Made by a program: the position numbers and the translations under genes
Shown here: positions 1 to 6,887 of the stretch, piece after piece
Layout of the letters: every line of letters begins with the position of its first letter
Numbering within the stretch: position 1 is the first letter of the stretch
Virus record (IMG/VR): IMGVR_UViG_3300022752_000415
Span: 1-22,724 of that record
From: a virus
Length of the DNA: 22,724 nucleotides
Direction: 5' to 3' (one strand)
Notes under the pieces: generated by a model
The model's input: the letters and a program-made list of their open reading frames with translations, nothing else
What the model was told of the DNA's origin: nothing
Database searches by the model: none

Positions 1-330
1 AATTGCATTCTTGTCTCCAATTAAAAGACTTCCAAGCATAATTCTTTTATCAACAATTAAATCTTGCAAGAGTCTTTCAATTGCAATTCCTTTCTTTAGA
101 AGATTTCTCGATGTAAGAGTATCTTCGTCTTTTGCTGTCATATATTTGATTTCAATTGAATCTTTTCCATGCAATGGGTGTCCTTCTGGATAGAACATAC
201 CTTTTGATGGTAACTCAACGTGCTCTGTTGGTACAACAAATGAAAGTTGTTGCATCAATGCAGCAGCAGCAGAATCATCTTGTTCTGCTTTTGGTGGGGT
301 CATACCCAACCTGTCTAGGTTATTTCTCAT
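1..330 (-). CDS. T4-like baseplate protein (PF12322-type, gp26-like), N-terminal part
   Basis: This is the first 110 residues of a protein that runs off the left edge of the window. The start ATG at 330-328 follows the Shine-Dalgarno site AGAGGAAT. After a variable N-terminus there is a conserved block: VELPSKGMFYPEGHPLHG, then IEIKYMTAKDEDTLTSRNLL, then KKGIAIERLLQDLI, ending in LLIGDKNAI. I recognise this pattern from the T4-like baseplate family that is often annotated gp26-like or T4 baseplate protein in marine T4-like phages. Members belong to or assemble the central baseplate hub. It lies directly after the two tail-tube-family genes, which fits a tail and baseplate operon. The family call rests on remembered consensus; whether it corresponds exactly to T4 gp26 or gp51 is not settled. 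The missing C-terminus lies outside the window. Confidence 0.65.
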   Translation of the reverse strand, partial: MRNNLDRLGMTPPKAEQDDSAAAALMQQLSFVVPTEHVELPSKGMFYPEGHPLHGKDSIEIKYMTAKDEDTLTSRNLLKKGIAIERLLQDLIVDKRIMLGSLLIGDKNAI

Positions 331-339
331 TTATTCCTC

Positions 340-1029
340 TTATTTAATAACAACCCATTGTGGGACAAATGTAACGGAGATTTCATTAATATCATCCGAA
401 CCATATTCAAAGGAGCCAAAATCTACGCTTGTAATTCTTGGATTATAGAATTCATATACAATTTCTCTATTTAAAACAGATTTGTTGTTTTTAGTAGAAA
501 AATCTTTATTTGCAAAACGAATATTGTTTTTAACTTGAATCAAATTACAAAAGATTGGCAAATCAATAACACCAGTTACATTTTTTGATAATTCTGATGT
601 AGCAATCTCGGAAGGGTCAGAAAATTTATCAATTAAATTTATTTGAAGATAATAATTAAATATTTCTCTTATTGAAAGTTTTGAAGAAATGTCTAATTGA
701 CTTTCTAAATCAGAAACTTCTTGATTATTATTTACATCATTACCTGTACTATTTTCACCGCTTGTAATACCAAAATCAGCAAATGTTATTGTAATTGGTT
801 CCCAATGAATTGCTCCGTTTTGAAAATAGTGAACATACTCGTTAGCATATGCTCTTTCAAATTCCACTTTCATATTTGGAGCAGATACTTTTTTGGCAAA
901 AAAACTCAATACTTTATCATCAGTTTCTAGTTCAATTAATTTTTCATTTAATCCACTAAAATTAACAATAAAATTAAATTTATTATATGGTAATGCTTGC
1001 TGATTTTTGCCACCAGTATTCCAAAACAT
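340..1029 (-). CDS. Second tail-tube-family protein (gp19 paralogue; possibly gp54-like tube initiator)
   Basis: A 229-residue protein. I start it at ATG 1029-1027, not at the in-frame TTG three bases upstream, because the ATG follows an AGGTGA Shine-Dalgarno site and gives MFWNTGG, matching the MAFWNE start of the neighbouring tail tube protein. The C-terminus holds FGSFEYGSDDINEISVTF, nearly the same as FGELDYGSDDINEVQLTF in the neighbour, so the two are paralogues. Between these ends the sequence has diverged and carries an Asn- and Ser-rich insertion near residues 85-110. T4 has gp19-fold paralogues, gp54 and gp3, that start and cap the tube; this gene could play such a role, or be a minor tube or baseplate subunit. 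The paralogy is visible; the role is inference. It lies between the tube gene and the baseplate gene. Confidence 0.7.
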   Translation of the reverse strand: MFWNTGGKNQQALPYNKFNFIVNFSGLNEKLIELETDDKVLSFFAKKVSAPNMKVEFERAYANEYVHYFQNGAIHWEPITITFADFGITSGENSTGNDVNNNQEVSDLESQLDISSKLSIREIFNYYLQINLIDKFSDPSEIATSELSKNVTGVIDLPIFCNLIQVKNNIRFANKDFSTKNNKSVLNREIVYEFYNPRITSVDFGSFEYGSDDINEISVTFVPQWVVIK

Positions 1030-1039
1030 CAATCACCTA

Positions 1040-1669
1040 TTATGATTCTAATTCAGAATTGAATGATTCAGTTTCAGAACCAGCAGCATAAACTTTAATA
1101 TCTGCCCAATCATATCGGAATGTTAACTGAACTTCATTAATATCATCGGAACCATAATCAAGTTCACCGAATGCCATTTTTTTAATCCAAGCATTATTAA
1201 GAGTCCAAACTTCAATTGGAGAACCAGATGCATCAAGTTGAATAATTTCGATTCTATCAAATTGCGCTGTTGCTGTTGATTTAGCAAATGTTCTCAATGT
1301 TGCACCAGCACCGCCAGCAGAGGCATAGCCTTGTGCTACTGGAGATTGATACCCCGCAGCAAGGAGAACTCTATATAAGCCTTCTGCAACGTCTGTAGCA
1401 GTTGCTTGTGGAGTTGATGTATCAGCATCGCCAACGCCACCCAAGCCATTAGGGTCAATAACAGCAGCCGTTATTTCATTCCATGTTGTTGTTGCTGGAA
1501 AGTAATATGTGTGGCCTAAGAACTTATGTGTAGCCTCAGAAATTGTTATTTCTGGTTTATTGACTTTCTTGACTATAAAAGAAGGTAGTGCATCAGATGC
1601 AGCACCAAATCTTAACAAGAATTTAAACTTTCTTTTTGGCTCAACGCTTGCTTCATTCCAAAATGCCAT
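1040..1669 (-). CDS. gp19: Tail tube protein gp19
   Basis: A 209-residue protein of about the usual gp19 length (T4 gp19 is 163). It should form the stacked hexamers of the inner tail tube through which DNA passes. It has the family layout: the N-terminal block FKFLLRFGAASDALPSFIVK followed by KVNKPEITISE and FLGHTYYFP, then WNEIT, a variable Ala/Gly-rich middle (about residues 75-125), and the C-terminal block WIKKMAFGELDYGSDDINEV ending in a beta strand. The ATG at 1669-1667 follows an AAAGGAAA Shine-Dalgarno site. It follows the sheath gene by 32 bases with no terminator, as in the T4 order 18-19. The C-terminal tail after the last strand is short and acidic (ESFNSELES). Confidence 0.9.
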   Translation of the reverse strand: MAFWNEASVEPKRKFKFLLRFGAASDALPSFIVKKVNKPEITISEATHKFLGHTYYFPATTTWNEITAAVIDPNGLGGVGDADTSTPQATATDVAEGLYRVLLAAGYQSPVAQGYASAGGAGATLRTFAKSTATAQFDRIEIIQLDASGSPIEVWTLNNAWIKKMAFGELDYGSDDINEVQLTFRYDWADIKVYAAGSETESFNSELES

Positions 1670-1701
1670 GTTTTATGTTTCCTTTTATATTATATAGTCA
1701 A

Positions 1702-2952
1702 TTAATCAATAAATGATGCGCCAGAATCTGTAATTGTAAAGTCAATTGCGATAAATTCTATTGCTCTTGCTGGCTTCAAGAAGATTTTGGCATACATGAT
1801 ATTTCTATCAACCAAATCTGGTGTTGTAGTGGTTTTGTCAAGGATTACGCGATAGTCAGAAAGACCTAGGCGAGACTTAACAGAAGCAAGGAATGGATTT
1901 GCTTGACCCAAGAATCTACTCCAAGTTACATCAACATTTTGGTCAAAGAGAATTGTTGCAGCAATTCTTGAAATTTCTCTCTTTAAGTAAATCATTAATC
2001 TACGAACATTAATTCTATCAAGTGCAGATGGAGTTACTTGTAATGTCTTTTGACCAAAGATAACAATACCTTCTGCTGGGAATTGAGCGATAGGATTGAT
2101 GTTGGCTTCATAAAGTGTGTCTCTATCAGTTGAAGAAAGTCTTTGTGTTACGCCGATAACTGGAATGCCGCCACGACCCTCAGTAAGACCACCACGGGTG
2201 AAGCCTGCTGGAGCGAACCAAAGTTCTTGCGTTCTTTGTCCATATGACATAGCGCCAAGTGCTACAACAGATGGTGGAACGAATACAAGTTGGTCATTGA
2301 TGGTGTCACGGATTTGTACCCAAGGATAATAGCAAGTACCATAACTTGAATTTAAACCTCTTGATTTAATGTCAAGTGCTGCTTGTCTTGCAGTTCCAGC
2401 ATATCTTGAAGTTCTATTTGAAAGATATTGTTCTTGTTCTGGAATATAAACGTTTGGAAGGTCTATAACGGCAAGTACATCTGCTCTTGCTTCACAGGTT
2501 TGAACCAACTTGGTTGTCAAAGGAGCATAAGTAAGACCGGGAACACATGCAACATCAGTTACTAATGTTTCTGGGTCTGAGATTGTATCTATTGCTCTGC
2601 TAAGAGTAAAGTATTCGTAACTTGTACGTTCAGTTGGTGAACCGTCAGAAAGAATCTTGTTTCTAAGTGGGTCTGCTTCTGTAATGTCGAATCCGTCAAA
2701 GCCGTTATAGAATGGCATTGTGAAACGATTGTAAGCATTAGAGCCTGTTATAATTGAACGATATCCACCATTTACTGCGGTAATTGATGTGGTTGCTGCT
2801 CTAGAGCCAGATACATAAACATATCCAAGTCCAGTAGAAGTAGAACCAGAAACATCATCTAATGAGAATACAAATGAATTTTCTCTATAGGCTTCGTTAC
2901 CATAATCATATTGGTCGTCACTACCAAATGAAGATGGAAATGCTCTTACCAT
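1702..2952 (-). CDS. gp18: Tail sheath protein gp18, C-terminal part after a frameshift
   Basis: This frame holds the C-terminal part of the contractile tail sheath protein, whose N-terminal part is at 2946-4529 in another frame. Homologous sequence in this frame begins upstream of the ATG at 2952: codons from about 3033 read SPVTNAYFGITTGEKTAY, a typical sheath segment, then continue in frame. The ATG at 2952 has no Shine-Dalgarno site, so it is not a credible start. Sheath hallmarks follow: LWFAPAGFTRGGL, INPIAQFPAEGIVIFGQKTL, and the conserved C-terminal domain INVRRLMIYLKREISRIA with TWSRF and a final set of strands, KIFLKPARAIEFIAIDFTI. These are the parts that form the interlocking sheath core. 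Rejoining the frames near 3033 would give a protein of about 942 residues. Nothing else in the gene looks decayed, so I read it as one gene with a one-base error or a recent mutation. Confidence 0.8.
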   Translation of the reverse strand: MVRAFPSSFGSDDQYDYGNEAYRENSFVFSLDDVSGSTSTGLGYVYVSGSRAATTSITAVNGGYRSIITGSNAYNRFTMPFYNGFDGFDITEADPLRNKILSDGSPTERTSYEYFTLSRAIDTISDPETLVTDVACVPGLTYAPLTTKLVQTCEARADVLAVIDLPNVYIPEQEQYLSNRTSRYAGTARQAALDIKSRGLNSSYGTCYYPWVQIRDTINDQLVFVPPSVVALGAMSYGQRTQELWFAPAGFTRGGLTEGRGGIPVIGVTQRLSSTDRDTLYEANINPIAQFPAEGIVIFGQKTLQVTPSALDRINVRRLMIYLKREISRIAATILFDQNVDVTWSRFLGQANPFLASVKSRLGLSDYRVILDKTTTTPDLVDRNIMYAKIFLKPARAIEFIAIDFTITDSGASFID

Positions 2953-3090
2953 ATCAGCATAACTGTAATCATAAGTTGTATATGCTGTCTTTTCACCAGT
3001 TGTGATACCAAAGTATGCATTTGTAACTGGAGAGATGCAGATTGTCTTAATGGAATTGCTGGGAATACCATATTTGCTGTTAAATTAGCA
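2946..3090 (-). other. Frameshift zone in the tail sheath gene
   Basis: In this stretch the N-terminal sheath frame and the C-terminal sheath frame are both open. The second frame opens after an in-frame TAA near 3084, and the first closes at 2946. Joining them at about 3033 by adding one T (GCA TCT TCT CCA) gives PLRQSASSPVTNAYFG with no loss of sheath-like sequence. The plus strand here reads GGAGAGATG, a short dinucleotide run that could lose a base in sequencing or assembly. A real null mutation in an essential tail gene is less likely, and I see no signal for programmed frameshifting. Confidence 0.75.
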
Positions 3091-4529
3091 ACTGATGCCG
3101 ATAAGAATACGCCGGAATTGTATGCTCTTGCATATCCACCAGAAACAACAGTATTAACAGGAGCAGCAGAAGAAGAATTATTTATAATTGGAATTGTGAA
3201 ACTTTTTGGTCTTGGTGGTCCAAAGAAACCAAATGGTAAGTAAGTTGGGTCTATTGCACCAGCATCAACATCTGCATCCATTTCGACGCGAACGTGCTTT
3301 GATACATTTGTGTATGTACCATATTCTTTTAATCTCTTTTCGGTATCATCCCAAGCAACGTATTTATCGCCAATCTTTCTTGCAATATAATTTGGTGAAA
3401 CTGGATTTAAGTTAACATTTGTGTATTGTTCGACAACGCTAACATTGTTATCAGAATCTGTAACTCTTCTTAATTGTACAGAGAATGAACCGTAATCATC
3501 AAAATCAGTTGCTGGTGGTTTAATGTCAGTAATGGATACTTTGATGTTTTGTTGTAACCATTCTCCGTTATCTAACCCAACAAATCTAAATAATTTTTGT
3601 TGTAATGCTGGATTGTATGAACCAGAGTTTGTTGTTAAATCTTGACCAATAATCCAGCCTGTTTTTGCTGGTCTAGTTGGAGAACGGAACTTGTTGTAAC
3701 TTACAGTACCGCTTACTAATGGGGCAATAAATGCATATGTTGATAATGAACCAAGTCCAACTACTTCATCAAGGCTTCTTTCGAAACTTTCTCCAAGCCA
3801 ATAATATTCAACGTTGCTTGGAGCAGTAATTTCTGAATTTGTTAAGATTGGATTAGTATTAAATACTTTTCTAATGTACTTATCGGAATCTACATTAAAG
3901 TTGAAGTTTGATGCATATGTTCCGTTTGGAGTGGTAACTACAGCATAAAACTCTGAGTATCCACCATTTGATTTAATAAGAACGTTAGTACCAGATACAT
4001 ATGTTGGTGATGTATCAGAACCAGCAAATGTTCCAGAAAGAGCAACAGAACCAGTCTTCATATACCAAATGGCAGCGAGTGTACCAGAAACTGTGGAACT
4101 ATCTGAACCAGATTGCATAACAAATAAACCGTATGCACCACCACCAGAATCGTTAGTAGCAAATGTTGGTACTTCCCAACCTGCAACACCATCTGGTGTA
4201 GCATTTGGACTTTGTGTACCGAGTAAGCGAATAATATTAACAGCAGGAGTGTTCGTTAACCATGCTTGTGCAGCATAACCAGCATACATTGTTCCAATTG
4301 TATTTCCATCACGCCAAACATCATCACCAGATTTACCGGGAACTGGATTTCCAAAGGTTTCAACCAATTGTGATTTAGAGGTAATATAAACAGGACGATT
4401 GGCTGGTCCTCTTATGAAGCGACCAATGATAGTTGGTCCTACAAGGTTAGAAGTGTTTGGAAGTTGGGATTCATCAATCTCTTGAACTTGAACACCGGGA
4501 GAAACGAATCTATATGAGGTTATAGCCAT
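2946..4529 (-). CDS. gp18: Tail sheath protein gp18, N-terminal part before a frameshift
   Basis: The N-terminal part of the contractile sheath, which surrounds the tube and shortens on infection. It opens with the classic sheath start MAITSYRFVSPGVQVQEIDE (residues 1-20), followed by GPTIIGRFIRGPANRPVYIT and LVETFG, the conserved N-terminal subdomain. The ATG at 4529 follows an AGGAG Shine-Dalgarno site. The last good residues are VFPAIPLRQSAS (to about residue 499). The following 28 codons (SLQLQMHTLV and onward, to a stop at 2946) do not resemble sheath, while the alternative frame continues with sheath sequence. A single missing base near 3029-3036, where the minus strand reads GCATCTCTCCAG, would explain it. 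There is no X XXY YYZ slippery heptamer there. A promoter-like motif lies 32 bases upstream of the ATG at 4562-4570. Confidence 0.85.
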   Translation of the reverse strand: MAITSYRFVSPGVQVQEIDESQLPNTSNLVGPTIIGRFIRGPANRPVYITSKSQLVETFGNPVPGKSGDDVWRDGNTIGTMYAGYAAQAWLTNTPAVNIIRLLGTQSPNATPDGVAGWEVPTFATNDSGGGAYGLFVMQSGSDSSTVSGTLAAIWYMKTGSVALSGTFAGSDTSPTYVSGTNVLIKSNGGYSEFYAVVTTPNGTYASNFNFNVDSDKYIRKVFNTNPILTNSEITAPSNVEYYWLGESFERSLDEVVGLGSLSTYAFIAPLVSGTVSYNKFRSPTRPAKTGWIIGQDLTTNSGSYNPALQQKLFRFVGLDNGEWLQQNIKVSITDIKPPATDFDDYGSFSVQLRRVTDSDNNVSVVEQYTNVNLNPVSPNYIARKIGDKYVAWDDTEKRLKEYGTYTNVSKHVRVEMDADVDAGAIDPTYLPFGFFGPPRPKSFTIPIINNSSSAAPVNTVVSGGYARAYNSGVFLSASVANLTANMVFPAIPLRQSASLQLQMHTLVSQLVKRQHIQLMITVMLIW

Positions 4530-4561
4530 ATTTTTAAATACTCCTGCTTTTAATTATCAAT

Positions 4562-4570
4562 AGTAAATAG
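4562..4570 (-). promoter_or_regulatory. Putative late promoter motif upstream of the sheath gene
   Basis: The coding strand reads CTATTTACT, a one-base variant of the CTATTTAT(A/T) motif found before several other gene blocks here. It ends 32 bases before the sheath ATG, with a Shine-Dalgarno site in between. The same 32-base spacing is seen before the scaffold gene, and the downstream bases also align (TTGATAA follows in both). Promoter function is inferred from position and recurrence. Confidence 0.5.
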
Positions 4571-4591
4571 TAGTAAATTGTTCAAAAATCA

Positions 4592-5488
4592 CTATTCCCT
4601 ATAAGATGTTTTATTTTTAGAGGTATTTAGAAACCATTGTTCGTCTTCCAGCACTACATGCTCTCTAGGAAAAGCAACTTCAACAGCATTTTCTCTATAT
4701 ACAACTCTTGGTGATTCTTGATTTTTATCTTCACCAACCAAATAACCAATAACTTCTATTGTTATTGAAGCACCATAATTTTTTCTTTCTTCGTTTAATG
4801 CTGCTGCATTACTTTCAAACGTAAAGTCGCCTTTGATAAATGCATCATAATGATGATTATCATATTGCAATCTAATAAATCTTGTATTACCATTTTTGGT
4901 AAAAAATGGAGTTGTTATTTCATTTAATTGTTGTTGAAAATCAGTTCTAATATTTATTTGATAAGTTACTGAAACGTGAACTGGAACTGGAATTGTCATT
5001 GTTTGATAAACAACTTTTGGTATTCTTTGTTTATATTTTCTTTTATCATCATACATTGGATAAACTTTATTATCTATTCTGTATTGTTGTCTTGTTTCAG
5101 TACCAGAAGTTGTTGTTCTTTTTGCTTGTGCTGCATTAACAAAATTAGAAGTTTTATCTTGATTTATTCTTCTAGATATTGTAATTGTGCCACCTTTATA
5201 ATCGTTAATAGGTCTTATGTTTGCTGGTAAACCTGTTTTATTTGGGTCTTTATTAATTGATTTTCTTTCAATTGTTATCAATGGTAACTTCAACATCCCA
5301 GAAGAATCACGAATATCTTTGTTTGATTTTATTTGATGTGTTCTTTCAGCAGATATCCAAGTTATTGGAACTTTTTTCCAACCATCTTCAAATGTTGAAT
5401 ATACATCCATATCGACATTAAGCCAATTATAAAATGCCATATCTATTGTTTCAATTGTAGAAGGAGAAATAGGTACTATAGTAGACAT
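4592..5488 (-). CDS. gp15: Tail completion and sheath stabiliser protein, gp15-like
   Basis: A 298-residue protein, close to the 272 residues of T4 gp15, which caps the end of the tail and joins it to the head neck. Features that align with gp15 as I remember it: an early aromatic block (MAFYNWLNVDMDVY, residues 17-30), then VPITWISAERTHQIK (T4 has VPITYASKEHF), a segment LPLITIERKSI, a middle strand pair TIPVPVHVSVTYQINIRT (T4 has a similar YELSIFTRY), then TDFQQQLNEITTPFF, and a late SITIEVIGYLV strand. The basic stretch around residues 125-160 is not in T4. The start overlaps the end of the gp13-like gene region (stop at 5491) and is preceded by GGGAT. It lies between the neck gene and the sheath gene, where gp15 lies in T4-like genomes. 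The assignment rests on motif order and position. Confidence 0.65.
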   Translation of the reverse strand: MSTIVPISPSTIETIDMAFYNWLNVDMDVYSTFEDGWKKVPITWISAERTHQIKSNKDIRDSSGMLKLPLITIERKSINKDPNKTGLPANIRPINDYKGGTITISRRINQDKTSNFVNAAQAKRTTTSGTETRQQYRIDNKVYPMYDDKRKYKQRIPKVVYQTMTIPVPVHVSVTYQINIRTDFQQQLNEITTPFFTKNGNTRFIRLQYDNHHYDAFIKGDFTFESNAAALNEERKNYGASITIEVIGYLVGEDKNQESPRVVYRENAVEVAFPREHVVLEDEQWFLNTSKNKTSYRE

Positions 5489-5490
5489 TG

Positions 5491-6759
5491 TTATCCCACA
5501 AATACCAATGATGGTATTTTCTGTCCAACTTTTTGAAGATTATCTGATAACGTACCTTGTTGCTCAATAATCTTTGGATAAGTCATTTCAGCAAGAATTG
5601 TCTTTAATTCATCGCGCAATTCTTTCTTTTCCGCTGCTGCCTCTGTTAATAAAGCAGTACCATTTAATTGCACAGATTCGCCGGGAATTGGTATTATATT
5701 AAACTTAGAACGAACGTGTCCTAATATTTCCTTGCAAACAGCAAGTGCATATCTTCTAATCCATTGCTTACCAATTGAATTTATACTTTCGTATGGTATA
5801 TTAGCAAATGGAAGAGTGTTCATGTTATTAACACCATTTACACCAGTATCAACTCCTTGTTCGTTTTCTGTCCAAGGGTCTGAAGGAATTGTAAATTCAA
5901 CCCAGAACTTTTGTGGAGTTGCAATATTTGGTACTGGGAACAATCTTAACATATTGTTTTTGATTTCAAAAGAATAATGTGAGTTTCTAGTATATATTGC
6001 AGTTTCGTATGCCATTGCTTGAAGTTTGTTTTGCCATGTTGGAATAACTTCAAATGTTGAATCATCAGCATATTGTCCATAAGAAGACATATTGCCAATT
6101 GTATTCAAGCCACCATAATAGCCAAAAAATCTCCACATGGATTGTGGAGTTTTGTAAAACACTCTTCTTATAACAACTTTCTTTGAACCTACTTTACCTG
6201 CATATGGAACATTATTACCATTAACATCTATGCCACTAACTGAGGCTGATTCAATTATGTTTTGTAAATCATAATCTTGAACATCAACAACTGTACTTAA
6301 TGAAGCTGAATATATTGGGTCATTTGATGATAAACCGCCTTCAAGAGCAAATGCTTTACCGTAGTTCCTAAAATAATCAAGAGAATACTTTGGATACTTT
6401 AAAGCGACGTTTATAGCTCCAGAAACAATTTCACCATCTTGGTCAAATGAACCAGTTGATTTACCAAGCATTGATGGAAGTGCATTTGTTGCTTGATGAA
6501 GATTAACAAGGTACGAATACTCTAATACTGCTTCTTCATATGCAGCATAAACATTTCCAGTTGTTAATTCAATATCTAATATGTCACCACCAAGTTTCTT
6601 ATAAACATATGCAACTTGGTCTGCTGCGCCAGATATAAATGCTGGTGAATCAGAATAAATTCCAAATGGTAATGCTACAGCAACATCGCTAAGATTACCA
6701 GCAGAAGGAAGAACAACAGCACTTAATGTGCTTGCAGGGGTTAAAGTAGGAACAGCCAT
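5491..6759 (-). CDS. gp13: Neck / head-completion protein, gp13-like
   Basis: A 422-residue protein. I start it at ATG 6759-6757; a longer frame from TTG 6822 would run into the terminator and add a poor leader. The block GDILDIELTTGNVYAAYEEA (about residues 58-77) and the following VLEYSYLVN look like the helical core of head-tail adaptor proteins, and I associate this signature with neck proteins annotated gp13 in T4-like environmental phages. Later it has MWRFFGYYGGLNTIG and a C-terminal helical part (YALAVCKEILGHVRSKF, then LRDELKTILAEM). Its position between major capsid and gp15-like genes agrees. T4 gp13 is shorter (309 residues). The start is unusual: there is no Shine-Dalgarno site, and the CTATTTATT motif ends two bases before the ATG. 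An alternative reading is a different head-tail connector subunit with the same fold. Confidence 0.55.
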   Translation of the reverse strand: MAVPTLTPASTLSAVVLPSAGNLSDVAVALPFGIYSDSPAFISGAADQVAYVYKKLGGDILDIELTTGNVYAAYEEAVLEYSYLVNLHQATNALPSMLGKSTGSFDQDGEIVSGAINVALKYPKYSLDYFRNYGKAFALEGGLSSNDPIYSASLSTVVDVQDYDLQNIIESASVSGIDVNGNNVPYAGKVGSKKVVIRRVFYKTPQSMWRFFGYYGGLNTIGNMSSYGQYADDSTFEVIPTWQNKLQAMAYETAIYTRNSHYSFEIKNNMLRLFPVPNIATPQKFWVEFTIPSDPWTENEQGVDTGVNGVNNMNTLPFANIPYESINSIGKQWIRRYALAVCKEILGHVRSKFNIIPIPGESVQLNGTALLTEAAAEKKELRDELKTILAEMTYPKIIEQQGTLSDNLQKVGQKIPSLVFVG

Positions 6760-6761
6760 AC

Positions 6762-6770
6762 AATAAATAG
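6762..6770 (-). promoter_or_regulatory. Putative late promoter motif upstream of the gp13-like gene
   Basis: The coding strand reads CTATTTATTGTATGGC, with the ATG only two bases after the nine-base motif. It lies just after the terminator that ends the capsid transcript (6821-6850), so a new promoter is expected here. Transcription starting the usual 5-7 bases after a minus-10 element would begin at or inside the start codon, which would give a leaderless mRNA or none for this gene; see findings. Confidence 0.45.
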
Positions 6771-6793
6771 TTAAATAACTTATTAAATACAAA

Positions 6794-6810
6794 CTAAACT
6801 TTAAGTTTAG
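6794..6810. repeat. Palindrome between capsid terminator and neck gene
   Basis: CTAAACTTTAAGTTTAG is an 8-base perfect inverted repeat around one central base. It lies between the terminator at 6821-6850 and the promoter-like motif at 6762-6770. It could be an operator or an mRNA hairpin, but its AT content makes it weak. Its first ten bases recur at 6874-6883. Confidence 0.4.
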
Positions 6811-6820
6811 ATTTGGAAAC

Positions 6821-6850
6821 AAAAAACCCCCCGATATTTCTATCGGAGGG
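6821..6850 (-). terminator. Rho-independent terminator after the major capsid gene
   Basis: On the minus strand CCCTCCGATA pairs with TATCGGGGGG around a GAAA tetraloop (10 base pairs, one G-U wobble), followed at once by six T. The stem spans 6827-6836 and 6841-6850. It lies about 40 bases after the gp23 stop. A strong stem, a stable tetraloop and a clean U tract make this a convincing terminator. It separates the gp22-gp23 transcript from the neck and tail genes. Confidence 0.92.
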
Positions 6851-6867
6851 CTTCTTGTCGTTAATAG

Positions 6868-6884
6868 CTAAAGCTAAACTTTAG
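6868..6884 (-). repeat. Small hairpin just after the gp23 stop codon
   Basis: CTAAAG-CTAAA-CTTTAG forms a 6-base-pair stem with a 5-base loop, starting three bases after the gp23 stop codon and lying before the main terminator. It may protect the 3' end of the capsid mRNA or simply add to termination. No U tract follows. Confidence 0.4.
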
Positions 6885-6887
6885 TTA

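Noticed and set aside
3028-3040. Programmed minus-one frameshifting in the sheath gene
   Set aside because: No slippery heptamer and no evident downstream pseudoknot. Sheath genes are not known to use recoding, so an error or mutation is more likely.
6760-6822. Longer N-terminus for the gp13-like gene from TTG 6822
   Set aside because: It would begin beside the terminator U tract, has no ribosome site, and adds a leader that does not resemble neck proteins.
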